Shown here piece after piece: positions 50,664-58,770 of a DNA stretch of 64,000 nt (its first letter is position 1; each line of letters starts with the position of its first letter). Below the pieces are notes generated by a model. It was not told where the DNA came from. It was given only the letters and a program-made list of their open reading frames with translations, and made no database searches. Origin of the DNA: Nocardioides sp. BP30 (GTDB lineage: Bacteria; Actinomycetota; Actinomycetes; Propionibacteriales; Nocardioidaceae); assembly GCF_029873215.1 (NCBI RefSeq), contig NZ_CP123620.1, positions 1,984,001-2,048,000 of the forward strand. The letters are read 5' to 3'. A program made the position numbers and the translations under genes.

Positions 50664-51811
50664 GGCCGCTCGGAGCCCAGCAGGACGGTGCCGCTGGAAC
50701 AGAACCACCCACCGGTGCCGCTGACACAGGCGATCGAGGCGTCCGGCACCTGGCGTGGCCCGCACTCCCCGCGGAGCTGTCGCGCGGCCTCGACGATCAG
50801 GAAGAGCCCGCGCTGTCCGGGGTGGCAGGCGGACAGGCCACCGCCATCGGTGTTGGTCGGGAGGCTGCCACCCAGGCGGAGGCTGCCCTTCTCCACGAAC
50901 GTCCCGCCCTCGCCCTTCTCACAGAAGCCCAGGTCCTCCATCGTGAGCAGCAGCATGTAGGTGAAGGCGTCGTAGACCTCCGCGACATCCACGTCCGCGG
51001 GCGTCAGGCCGGCTCGCCGGAACGCGAGCGGACCCGTGACGGAGGCAGGGCCGACGGTCATGTCCTCCCATTGGCTGGTGAGCATGTGGGAGGTCGCCTC
51101 GCCGGCACCGAGGAACCACACCGGGGTCGAGCTCAGGTCGGGAACCCGGTCCTCGGCGACGAGGACGACGGCGGCGCCACCGTCCGAGCGGATGCAGCAG
51201 TGCAGCTTGGTGAACGGGTCGGCGATCATCGGCCCGCAGAGCACGTCGTCGATCGTGATCGGTTCGCGGTAGAACGCCTCCGGGTTGTCCTGGGCGTTGT
51301 AGCGCGCCGAGACCGCGACCTCCGCGAGCTGCTCGATGGTCGTGCCGTACTCGTGCATGTGACGACGCGCGGCCATCGCGTACTTCGAGATGAGGGTGTG
51401 GCCGTACGGCGCCTCCCACTGCAGCGGACCGCGCGAGCCCCAGTTGATGTTGGCCGTGCGCAGACCCTTGCGCAGGTCGGCGCGGGCCGTCGAGCCGTAG
51501 GTGAGCAGGACGACGTCCGCGTGGCCGGCCGCGATCGCATCGGCGGCGTGGGAGAGCATCACCTCCCAGGAGGCGCCCCCGACCGAGGTGGAGTCGATCC
51601 AGCGGGGACGGATACCGAGATACTCCGCGACGTCGGTCGGCGGGAGGGTGCCCTGGCTGGTGGAGCCGAGTCCGTCGACCTGATCGGGCCGGAGCCCGGC
51701 GTCGGACAGGGCGCGCCGGCTGGCCTGGGCCATCAGCTCGTAGGCGTTCTTGTCCTCGACCCGGCCGACGTCGGAGAGTGCGATGCCGGCGATGGCTACC
51801 CTGCGATTCAC
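50660..51811 (-). CDS. Thiolase-fold protein, Ltp2-like (probable retro-aldolase)
   Basis: A 383-residue SCP2-thiolase-like protein starting at GTG (VNRRVAIAGIALSDVGR) in overlap with the upstream dehydrogenase. The thiolase Cys region reads STSVGGASWEV, lacking the nucleophile. Tyr occurs in VAEVYDAFTYMLLL and the C-terminal loop is LPTNTDGGGLSACHPG. This pattern fits Ltp2-like aldolases that release an acyl-CoA from a beta-hydroxyacyl-CoA. No DUF35 gene is in the operon; the DUF35 protein at 46512 is a possible partner. Confidence 0.85.
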   Translation of the reverse strand: MNRRVAIAGIALSDVGRVEDKNAYELMAQASRRALSDAGLRPDQVDGLGSTSQGTLPPTDVAEYLGIRPRWIDSTSVGGASWEVMLSHAADAIAAGHADVVLLTYGSTARADLRKGLRTANINWGSRGPLQWEAPYGHTLISKYAMAARRHMHEYGTTIEQLAEVAVSARYNAQDNPEAFYREPITIDDVLCGPMIADPFTKLHCCIRSDGGAAVVLVAEDRVPDLSSTPVWFLGAGEATSHMLTSQWEDMTVGPASVTGPLAFRRAGLTPADVDVAEVYDAFTYMLLLTMEDLGFCEKGEGGTFVEKGSLRLGGSLPTNTDGGGLSACHPGQRGLFLIVEAARQLRGECGPRQVPDASIACVSGTGGWFCSSGTVLLGSERP

Positions 51812-52836
51812 TGAGGTGCTCCCTGCTCGAGAAGGTCGGCGAGGATCTGGGTCGGCTCGCCGAAGAGGTGACTCAGGACGTGCGCGCGCTTGAGATACAG
51901 GTGAGCGTTGTGCTCGTAGGTGTAGCCCATGCCGCCGTGCACCTGGATGGTCGCGCCGCTGTTGGCGATCGCCGCCCGGGAGGCGACAGTGCGCGCCGCG
52001 AGCGCGTGGAAGAGCGCGTCTCGGCGCCCGGATTGAACGCACACCGCAGCGAAGAGGGTCTGCGACATCGCGGCGTCGGAGGCGACCGCCATGTCGGCAC
52101 AGGCGTGCTTGATCGCCTGATGTACGCCGATGGGCCGGCCGAACTGCACCCGGAGCTTCGCGTGCTCGGTGGCCATCCGCGTCACTGCCGCGGCCAGCCC
52201 CGAGAGGGCGGCGGCCGTCAACACCGTCGCGCGCAACCAGATGGGATCGGTCGTGCTCGGGAGCCAGTGCAGGACGTCGGCCGCTGCGATGCTGGCGCTG
52301 CCGAGCCGGACGCCGGGGTCGGAGGACTCGAGCGTCTCCACCTCGGGGAACTGCTCGATCCCGATGATCGCGGCTCCGAGCTCGTTGACGAGCAGGACGT
52401 GGCTCACATCGACGCAGTCGACGAGGTCGAAGGTGCCCTTGGCGCCCTCGGCGCCGGCCGAACCGTCGCCGCGCAGCTCGGCCAGCCCGACCAGGGCCGA
52501 GCCGTCGGCGATGCGAGCGGTCAGGTCGGCGTCGCCACACTGCGCGGCGACGCGGGCGGCGAGCGCCGAGGCGAGGTAGGGACCTGTGGCGAGGTGCTCG
52601 GCCAGCGTCGCGAAGAGGAGTACCTCGTCGTCGAGGAAGCGTCCGGAGCCGCCGTACTCCTCGGGGAGACCGAGGGTGAGCAGCCCCATCTCGGCGCCCT
52701 CACGCCAGGCGTCGAGGTCGACGGCCGATGGCATGCCGTCGCGCGTGCGGATGCCCTCGATAGGCATCCGCGAGGTCAGGAAGTCCGAGGCGGCGGCGAT
52801 CAGGTCGCGCTGTTCCTCGGAGGGGAGGAGGTCCAT
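51808..52836 (-). CDS. Acyl-CoA dehydrogenase, small-subunit type
   Basis: A 342-residue acyl-CoA dehydrogenase. It starts MDLLPSEEQRDLIAAASDF and has VQFGRPIGVHQAIKHACAD and VHGGMGYTYEHNAHLYLKRA, the small-subunit hallmark also seen at 11022 and 14041, with Tyr in place of Phe/Trp around the Glu. The middle part is short and diverged. It is followed after four shared bases by the thiolase-like gene and preceded 24 bases earlier by a large-subunit gene, its likely partner. Confidence 0.9.
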   Translation of the reverse strand: MDLLPSEEQRDLIAAASDFLTSRMPIEGIRTRDGMPSAVDLDAWREGAEMGLLTLGLPEEYGGSGRFLDDEVLLFATLAEHLATGPYLASALAARVAAQCGDADLTARIADGSALVGLAELRGDGSAGAEGAKGTFDLVDCVDVSHVLLVNELGAAIIGIEQFPEVETLESSDPGVRLGSASIAAADVLHWLPSTTDPIWLRATVLTAAALSGLAAAVTRMATEHAKLRVQFGRPIGVHQAIKHACADMAVASDAAMSQTLFAAVCVQSGRRDALFHALAARTVASRAAIANSGATIQVHGGMGYTYEHNAHLYLKRAHVLSHLFGEPTQILADLLEQGAPQ

Positions 52837-52860
52837 GTCAGCTCTCTTTCCTGGGTCGAC

Positions 52861-54033
52861 TCATCGCGGCAGCCCGAGGACGCGCTCGCCGATGATGTTG
52901 CGCTGGATCTCGGAGGTGCCCCCGCCGATGGACTGGGAGAAGGAGTAGAAGTAGTTGCCCACCCAGCCCCCGGGCTCCCAGCGAGAGGAGTTGCGCAGGC
53001 CGTCGGGGCCCACGACGTCCATGGCGAGTGCAGCAACCTCCTTGCACAGTTCGGCGTAGTAGAGCTTGAGCATCGAGCCCCGCGGTCCGGGCGTGTCCGA
53101 CTTCATCGTGTGGCAGATGCCGACGTAGGTCATCGCCCGCAGGGACGCGACCGAGGCCCGCGCTCGGGCCAGCCGACGGGCGATCTCGTCGTCGGCGATC
53201 GCCGGACGACGTCCGTCCGGGCCGGTGTGGTCCCGGGAGAAGTCGATGAGGTCCTCGACGACCTTCGCCAGGCGCACCTGGTTGGCGGTGAAGGCGGTGC
53301 CGCGCTCGAAGGAGAGCGTGGACATGGCGACGCTCCAGCCCTGGTCGATCTCACCGACCACGTTGGACAGCGGGATGCGCACGTCGTCGTAGAAGACCTC
53401 GCAGAACTCCGCGCCGCCCTCCATCGTGCGGATCGGTCGGACGTCGATACCGGGCGTGTGCATGTCGCAGATGACCCAGGTGATGCCCTCGTGCTTCGAC
53501 CCGGTGTTGTCGGTGCGGACGAGGAGCTCCTGGTAGTCGGCGCAGTTGGCCGAGCTCGTCCAGATCTTCTGCCCGTTGACCACGAGGTGGTCGCCATCGA
53601 TCACGGCACGCGTGCGGAGAGACGCGAGATCGGAGCCGGCCTCGGGCTCGGAGAAGCCCTGGCACCAGATCACCTCACCCTTGAGGATGCGGGGCAGATG
53701 GTAGGACTTCTGCTCCTCGTCGCCGCGCAGGATGAGGGTCGGACCGGCATGGCTGAGGCCCACGAAGCACGCGTCGATGCCCGGAAGTCCCTGGGCGGCG
53801 TACTCCTCGTACCAGATGAGCTGCTGGAGGAGCGTCAGACCGCCGCCGCCGTACTCGGTCGGCCAGGCGATGCCGGCCCACCCCCCTTCCCACTGGGTCC
53901 TCTGCCAGGCGAGGTCGTAGGCACGGATGCCGGCGTCGTCACGCGGGCGTCGCTCGCGCGGCTTGTGCTCGGTGAGCCAGGTGCGAACCTGCTCGCGAAA
54001 CTCCACCTGTTCGTCCGTGAAGTCCAAATCCAT
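52861..54033 (-). CDS. Acyl-CoA dehydrogenase, large-subunit type
   Basis: A 390-residue acyl-CoA dehydrogenase, first gene of a six-gene operon. Visible are IWCQGFSEPEAGSDLASL, VVNGQKIWTSSANCAD and the C-terminal IGGGTSEIQRNIIGERVLGLP, where Gly stands in the canonical Glu column. Like its paralogues at 12150 and 15120 it pairs with a small subunit next door, implying a FadE26-27-like heterotetramer. The type-2 site at 54092 lies about 60 bases upstream. Confidence 0.92.
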   Translation of the reverse strand: MDLDFTDEQVEFREQVRTWLTEHKPRERRPRDDAGIRAYDLAWQRTQWEGGWAGIAWPTEYGGGGLTLLQQLIWYEEYAAQGLPGIDACFVGLSHAGPTLILRGDEEQKSYHLPRILKGEVIWCQGFSEPEAGSDLASLRTRAVIDGDHLVVNGQKIWTSSANCADYQELLVRTDNTGSKHEGITWVICDMHTPGIDVRPIRTMEGGAEFCEVFYDDVRIPLSNVVGEIDQGWSVAMSTLSFERGTAFTANQVRLAKVVEDLIDFSRDHTGPDGRRPAIADDEIARRLARARASVASLRAMTYVGICHTMKSDTPGPRGSMLKLYYAELCKEVAALAMDVVGPDGLRNSSRWEPGGWVGNYFYSFSQSIGGGTSEIQRNIIGERVLGLPR

Positions 54034-54091
54034 TCCGAAGACCTTCCTGGCAGCGGACCCGACGAGCCCGGAGACGTACCCGCAGTCTAAG

Positions 54092-54105
54092 TGACATCAT
54101 CGTCA
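54092..54105. promoter_or_regulatory. Candidate operator, type-2 site (copy 4)
   Basis: TGACATCATCGTCA; on the minus strand TTTCTGACGATGATGTCACTTA, sharing TCTGACG and GTCACTTA with the 31.35 kb site. It overlaps the end of the aldolase gene and precedes the dehydrogenase operon. Confidence 0.5.
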
Positions 54106-54888
54106 GAAAGAAGAGGTTTCTCCGGTTTCGCAGGTACCGGACCGATGACGCGTCGCAAGGGCCTCGGAGCCACGCGCCAGTAGGGTCACGTCCGCTCCGA
54201 CCAGGACGAAGCGCGCGCCGGCGGTCAGGTATCGACGCGCGATCGACTCGTTGAAGGCGTTCACGCCGGCCGCCTTGCCCGAGGCGGCGATCGTGGCGAT
54301 CGTGCGCTCAATGATGGCGACGATCTCCGGGCTCTCCGGTTCGCCGAGACGCCCCAGCGAGGCGGCGAGATCGGCGGGGCCGATGAACACGCCGTCGATG
54401 CCGTCGAGGGCGAGGATGTCCGGAAGGGCCTCGAGGCCGGCAGCCGACTCGACCTGCACCGTGACGCTGAGCGTAGTAGCCGCGTCCGTCAGATAGTTGA
54501 TCTTGCGGTTCCATCGCGACGCGCGCGCGAGGGCGCTGCCGACACCGCGGATGCCTTCGGGTGGATAGCGGGTCGCCGCCACGACGGCTCGCGCCTCGTC
54601 GGCCGACTCGACCATCGGCACGATCAGGTTGGTCACCCCGAGGTCGAGCAGCTGCTTGATGGTGACGGGGTCGGCCGACGCAGGCCTCACCAGCACCTCG
54701 ATCGGGTAGGCGGCGACCGCCTGCAGCTGCGCCAGCGTCGAGCGCAGGTCGTTGGGCACGTGCTCCTGGTCGAGCATCAGCCAGTCCAGACCCGATCCAG
54801 CACAGATCTCGGCGGTGTAGGCGCTCCCGCTGGCGATCCACATCCCGATCTGGGGACGCGCGTGGAGGCGTTCGAGCCACGGGTTCAC
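54103..54888 (-). CDS. HpcH/HpaI family aldolase
   Basis: A 261-residue metal-dependent pyruvate aldolase of the HpaI type (4-hydroxy-2-oxo acid aldolase). It shows [16 protein letters not shown] with the acid after the barrel strand, [10 protein letters not shown] with the conserved Arg, [15 protein letters not shown] with the metal-binding Glu and [14 protein letters not shown] with the metal-binding Asp. It would split 4-hydroxy-2-oxo acids into pyruvate and an aldehyde. The GTG after GGAGG, overlapping the hydratase stop, is chosen; a longer in-frame reading is not supported. Last gene of a hydrolase-hydratase-aldolase operon. Confidence 0.9.
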   Translation of the reverse strand: MNPWLERLHARPQIGMWIASGSAYTAEICAGSGLDWLMLDQEHVPNDLRSTLAQLQAVAAYPIEVLVRPASADPVTIKQLLDLGVTNLIVPMVESADEARAVVAATRYPPEGIRGVGSALARASRWNRKINYLTDAATTLSVTVQVESAAGLEALPDILALDGIDGVFIGPADLAASLGRLGEPESPEIVAIIERTIATIAASGKAAGVNAFNESIARRYLTAGARFVLVGADVTLLARGSEALATRHRSGTCETGETSSF

Positions 54889-55700
54889 GACGCCTCCTCG
54901 GTGGCGAAGGTGCACGACACGGTGCCCAGAGGGCCGTAGTCGGCGACGAACGTGTCGCCGGGCAGTGCGAAGACCGGCTTGGTGAAGGAGCCGGCCAGGA
55001 TCACCTCGCCGGCACGCAGCGGCACTCCGTGCGGCGCCAACCGGTTGGCAAGCCAGGCCACGCCGTTCGCGGGGTGGTTGAGTACGGCGGCGGCGACCCC
55101 GGACTCCTCGATGGCCGCGTTGCGGAGCAGCAGTGCGCAGACCCAGCGCAGGTCGACGTCATGCGGACGGACGACGCGGCCGCCGAGCACGATGCCCGCA
55201 TCGGCCGCGTTGTCGGCGATCGTGTCGACGATCGTGCGCAGGTGACCGGTCTCCGGGTCGCTCATCTGCACCCGTGCGTCGAGGATCTCCAGGGCGGGCG
55301 TGACGTACTCGGTGGAGCGGAGCACGTCGTACAACGTGACGCCCGGGCCCTTGAGGTCCTCGCCCAGGATGAAGGCCAGCTCGACCTCGACCCGCGGTCG
55401 GATGAAGCGACCCGCCGGCACTGTGCCGCCGTCATCGAAGAACATGTCGTCGAAGAGCGCCCCGTAGTCGGGCTCATCGATCGAGACGGCCCGTTGCATG
55501 ACCTTGGAGGTCAGGCCGATCTTGCGGCCGCGCACGCTGCGGCCGTCCGCGGTCTTGAGATCGACCAGGGCTCGCTGGACGGCGTACGCGTCCTCGACGG
55601 TCATGTCGGGGAAGTCGAGCGAGAGCTGTCGGATCGGGGTGCGGGAACGCTCCGCCTCATAGAGCCGCCGGGCGCACTCGGCGACGGTGTCGGTCAGCAT
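54885..55700 (-). CDS. 2-keto-4-pentenoate hydratase family protein (MhpD/HpaH-like)
   Basis: A 271-residue hydratase of the fumarylacetoacetase-C fold. It contains [22 protein letters not shown], the metal-binding [15 protein letters not shown] and [21 protein letters not shown]. It adds water to a 2-hydroxypenta-2,4-dienoate-type acid to give the 4-hydroxy-2-oxo acid cleaved by the aldolase next door. It lies six bases after the hydrolase gene and overlaps the aldolase by GTGA. Confidence 0.92.
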   Translation of the reverse strand: MLTDTVAECARRLYEAERSRTPIRQLSLDFPDMTVEDAYAVQRALVDLKTADGRSVRGRKIGLTSKVMQRAVSIDEPDYGALFDDMFFDDGGTVPAGRFIRPRVEVELAFILGEDLKGPGVTLYDVLRSTEYVTPALEILDARVQMSDPETGHLRTIVDTIADNAADAGIVLGGRVVRPHDVDLRWVCALLLRNAAIEESGVAAAVLNHPANGVAWLANRLAPHGVPLRAGEVILAGSFTKPVFALPGDTFVADYGPLGTVSCTFATEEAS

Positions 55701-55706
55701 GATGCT

Positions 55707-56621
55707 TCACCGGGAGAGGAACGCGATAGCGGCCGGGTTGAAGGTGGCGGCGTCCTCGAAGTGCGGCCAGTGCGCCACGCCCGGCATCTCCAGCACCTCG
55801 GCGCGCGGGATCAGACGCGCGACGGTCTGGGCGGTGCTCATGTACTCGCTGTGGTCCTTGCCTGCGGCGACGACCAGGGTCGGAGCTTGGATGCTGGCCC
55901 ACTTCTCCTCGGGAATGAGGTTGCGGTCGCGGACCTCGGCGTCCTGCAGGATCAGGAGGTGGTCGATCGTCTCGCGGGTGTCGTCGCGGCGGTAGATGGC
56001 TTGGCGGAGCGCGATCAGGTCGGGGAGCCGGTTGGCCTCGTCGGCGATGAGGTGGGCGAAGACCTTGTGCATCGACTCCCAGCTCGGGTTGTTGACCGCC
56101 GCCGTCCGCTCGGCCCGGATGCGGGCCATGTTGGAGGCGGTCGCAATGAGCCCGGCGGGGGACATGAGGATCACCTTGTCGACGCGCTCGGGGTGGTCGA
56201 CGGCCATGGCGGCGCAGACCCAGGCGCCTAGCGACATGCCGATGAGGTGGGCCTTCTCGACGTCGAAGTGGTCGAGCACGCCGAGCACCTGCCGCACGTA
56301 CGTGGGGATCTCGTAGTCGTAGTTGGGCTTCTCGGAGAACCCGTTGCCGACCATGTCGATGGCGATGCAGTGGAAGTGCTCGCTCAGGGCGCCCAGGTTG
56401 GGGGCGAAGGTCTCCCAATGGCCGCCCGTGCCGTGCAGCATGATGGCGGTCGGGAGGTCGGGAGAGCCCGCCTCGGCGTACCGGGTGCGGACGCCGCCGA
56501 CCTCGATGAAGCCCTGCCGGAACTCCAGCTCTCGCAGGAAGCCCCAGATGCTGCGGTAGTCGGCGGTATCGGGGGCAGCCCCCGCGCCGGGGCCGGGGCT
56601 CAACGTCGTCGTCTCGCTCAT
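55707..56621 (-). CDS. Alpha/beta hydrolase, meta-cleavage-product hydrolase type
   Basis: A 304-residue C-C bond hydrolase of the MhpC/HsaD family. The oxyanion HGTGG, nucleophile Ser130 in LIGMSLGAW, Asp256 (AAGKDHSEY) and His284 (GVAHWPHFE) form the active site. Such enzymes split the ring-fission product of a catechol into a 2-hydroxydienoate and an acid. Followed by hydratase and aldolase, it gives the complete lower meta pathway; the extradiol dioxygenase that should feed it is absent from the window. Divergent from the dioxygenase operon. Confidence 0.92.
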   Translation of the reverse strand: MSETTTLSPGPGAGAAPDTADYRSIWGFLRELEFRQGFIEVGGVRTRYAEAGSPDLPTAIMLHGTGGHWETFAPNLGALSEHFHCIAIDMVGNGFSEKPNYDYEIPTYVRQVLGVLDHFDVEKAHLIGMSLGAWVCAAMAVDHPERVDKVILMSPAGLIATASNMARIRAERTAAVNNPSWESMHKVFAHLIADEANRLPDLIALRQAIYRRDDTRETIDHLLILQDAEVRDRNLIPEEKWASIQAPTLVVAAGKDHSEYMSTAQTVARLIPRAEVLEMPGVAHWPHFEDAATFNPAAIAFLSR

Positions 56622-56644
56622 ATGACCTTCCCATCCTGTCTCGT

Positions 56645-56660
56645 CATGCCGTGTGGCATG
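56645..56660. promoter_or_regulatory. Perfect inverted repeat CATGCC-N4-GGCATG
   Basis: CATGCCGTGTGGCATG has perfect six-base arms and lies 24 bases upstream of the minus-strand hydrolase start, within its likely leader. It could be an operator or an RNA hairpin. Confidence 0.45.
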
Positions 56661-56670
56661 GATCTCAATC

Positions 56671-56684
56671 TGACGCTATCGTCG
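56671..56684. promoter_or_regulatory. Candidate operator, type-2 site (copy 5)
   Basis: TGACGCTATCGTCG preceded by TC (TCTGACGCTATCGTCG); 50 bases upstream of the hydrolase start in the divergent region. Confidence 0.4.
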
Positions 56685-56788
56685 AAATCTGGCGTCACCG
56701 TCGTAGTGTGCCGTTCTTTCCCGGCGAGCACCAGCATTCGACCGGCGTCCCGTCGCGATCCGGGTGTCGAAAAGGCTCGGGGCGATGC

Positions 56789-56817
56789 TTGTTTCTGACA
56801 GTAGTATGCGATAAAAA
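56789..56817 (+). promoter_or_regulatory. Possible promoter of the dioxygenase operon with type-2 site
   Basis: TTGTTT (56789-56794), 17 bases and TAAAAA (56812-56817) resemble a promoter. TTTCTGACAGTAGTATGC within the spacer carries the type-2 half TTTCTGAC (TGAC at 56796). Confidence 0.4.
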
Positions 56818-56897
56818 GAGACGCCCGGAGAGCCGAGCGCATCGGTAGCGGTCCAGGTGGGCCGATCCCGATCGACAGTGAGTAGGTCTTGAGAGCA

Positions 56898-57158
56898 ATG
56901 ACTGAGGACGAGCGCATCCGCCCGGTCAGCCGACGCGAGTTGGTGACCCTCGCCAACGAGTTCGCCGTGGTCCGCGTCTCCCTGGACACGACGGGCAACG
57001 GTCCGCGTCTCCTCGTGCAGGACGTCGAGACCGGCGACGAGATCTTCCTGGAGCCGCTCGAGCTCGCCTGCCTGTGCCTGGCGACGCCGGAGGACCGGGT
57101 CCAGTGGATGAAGGTCGGTGCCTACCGTGACGAGCGACAGCCCGGCGGCGAGGCATGA
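56898..57158 (+). CDS. Small conserved-looking protein ahead of dioxygenase operon
   Basis: An 86-residue protein beginning MTEDERIRPVSRRELVTLANEFAVVRVSL. It forms a predicted beta-rich fold (RLLVQDVETGDEIFLEPLELACL) with no membrane segment or cysteine cluster. I do not assign a function; it recalls small proteins that in actinobacteria sit next to ring-hydroxylating enzymes and are sometimes labelled dihydrodiol dehydrogenase without evidence. The next gene starts in its stop codon, so it belongs to the operon. Confidence 0.75.
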   Translation: MTEDERIRPVSRRELVTLANEFAVVRVSLDTTGNGPRLLVQDVETGDEIFLEPLELACLCLATPEDRVQWMKVGAYRDERQPGGEA

Positions 57159-58309
57159 CCACCGACGTGGCGATCGTCGGTCTGGGGATGACGGAGATGT
57201 CCCTGACGGCGGGCCGGGGGCCCCAGGACCTTGCCCGGGAGGCGGTCGGGCTCGCCCTCGCCGATGCAGGCCTCAGCCACGCCGACCTCGACGGGCTGCT
57301 GGTCGGCTCGTCGCAAGGCGTTCGTCCCGATCGGCTCGGTGTCACCTTCGCAGCTCAGGGCGGCTTCCGCGACCTCCGCCTGCTCGAGCACGTCGAGATC
57401 AAGGGGGCGACCACGCTCGCGATGGTCCAGCGGGCCACGCTCGCGATCGCCGCGGGCGCCGCGCGCACCGTCGTCTGCGTCTTCGCCGACGCGCCGATCG
57501 TGGCAGGCAGGGGCGCCGGGTCGACCTACGCCCACAGTGGTGGCCAGTCGGGCGTCCGTGGCCTGGAGCGCGCATCGGGCGTGCTCGGCTCGGTCCCGAC
57601 GTACGCCCTGCTCGCCCAGCGCTGGATGCATGTGACGGGAGCGGGGGTCGACGATCTGTGTGCGATGACGACGACCACGCGCGCGTGGGCCGTGGCCAAT
57701 CCGGCGGCGGTCGTCCGCACTCCGCTCGACGCCGAGGGCTATCTCGCCTCTCCGTTGATCGCCGAGCCACTCCGACGCCTCGACTGCGCGCGCCCGGTCA
57801 ACGGCGCCGTCGCCGTCATCGTCAGCGGTGACACCGACATCGGCCACCCCGCCCGGATCCGGGTCCGGGGCAGTGGGCGGGAGCATCCCGTGCGGCACCG
57901 CCGCGCCGGCGCGGAGTCCTGGTTCGGTGGCGGCCGGCGTGCCGTGGACGAGGCGTTGTCCGAGGCCGGCATGGCGCGCGGCGATCTCGATGTCGCCGAG
58001 CTCTACGACCCGTTCTCGGTGGTGACCCTCATGCTGCTGGAGGAGTACGGGCTCACCGGTGGCCGGACGGCGGGCGACTTCGTCCGAGCCGGCGAGACCG
58101 GGCCGGCAGGGTCACTGCCCACCAACACCGGTGGCGGCCAGCTCTCCGGCTTCTACCTCCAGGGCATGACTCCGCTCGCCGAAGCCGTCATCCAGCTGCG
58201 CGGAGACGGTGGCGACCGCCAGGTCGCCTCCGCGACGACGGCACTGGTGGGTGGCATCGGAGGACGCCTGGATCACCACGCGGCGCTGATCCTGGAGCGT
58301 GCGGCATGA
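57155..58309 (+). CDS. Thiolase-fold protein, Ltp2-like (probable retro-aldolase or acyl-CoA binding)
   Basis: A 384-residue SCP2-thiolase-like protein. The Cys region is HVEIKGATTLAM, without a nucleophile; the Tyr-containing LYDPFSVVTLMLLEE and the loop LPTNTGGGQLSGFYLQG match the other two Ltp2-like proteins. The DUF35 gene overlaps its end by ATGA, forming the canonical aldolase pair. Position just upstream of the Rieske dioxygenase suggests side-chain removal from the same ring compound. Confidence 0.85.
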   Translation: MTTDVAIVGLGMTEMSLTAGRGPQDLAREAVGLALADAGLSHADLDGLLVGSSQGVRPDRLGVTFAAQGGFRDLRLLEHVEIKGATTLAMVQRATLAIAAGAARTVVCVFADAPIVAGRGAGSTYAHSGGQSGVRGLERASGVLGSVPTYALLAQRWMHVTGAGVDDLCAMTTTTRAWAVANPAAVVRTPLDAEGYLASPLIAEPLRRLDCARPVNGAVAVIVSGDTDIGHPARIRVRGSGREHPVRHRRAGAESWFGGGRRAVDEALSEAGMARGDLDVAELYDPFSVVTLMLLEEYGLTGGRTAGDFVRAGETGPAGSLPTNTGGGQLSGFYLQGMTPLAEAVIQLRGDGGDRQVASATTALVGGIGGRLDHHAALILERAA

Positions 58310-58770
58310 CCGCCGTGCTCACGGCCGACTGGCTGCTCGCCGACACGCTCGCTCCGCAGGTCGAGGGCGATGCGCTCGCTCCGTTGTACGAGGGCGCCGC
58401 CCGTGGCGAGCTCGTGCTCCCGTTCTGCGCCTCCTGCGCCCTGCCCCTCGACCTCGACCAGCAGGTCTGCGACGGCTGCGACACAGCGCAGATCGTGTGG
58501 CGGGCGGTCGAGCCGTTCGGCGTCGTCCACTCCTTGACCGTGATGCACCGGCGAGAGCCGGGCCTCGTCGTCGCGAACGAGCCCTATCCGATCATCGACG
58601 TCGAGGTCGACGGCGGCCACCGCCTCGTGATGACCACCCGTGTCCCGCCGGCTTCCCTTCCCCGCATCGGCGATCGGGTCAAGGTCGCCTTCCGCGAGTT
58701 GGGCGGGGTTCTCATCCCGTCCGCCGACCTCGATCCCACCACTCCCTCAGCTACGGAGGTCTGCTCATGA
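58306..58770 (+). CDS. DUF35 (Zn-ribbon/OB-fold) protein
   Basis: A 154-residue protein with zinc ligands Cys41, Cys44, Cys55 and Cys58 and an OB-fold (VVHSLTVMHRREPGLV ... YPIIDVEVDGG). It is translationally coupled to the Ltp2-like gene before and the dioxygenase alpha gene after. It should form the aldolase complex with the former. An N-terminal segment of about 25 residues precedes the ribbon, longer than in the two paralogues. Confidence 0.9.
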   Translation: MTAVLTADWLLADTLAPQVEGDALAPLYEGAARGELVLPFCASCALPLDLDQQVCDGCDTAQIVWRAVEPFGVVHSLTVMHRREPGLVVANEPYPIIDVEVDGGHRLVMTTRVPPASLPRIGDRVKVAFRELGGVLIPSADLDPTTPSATEVCS

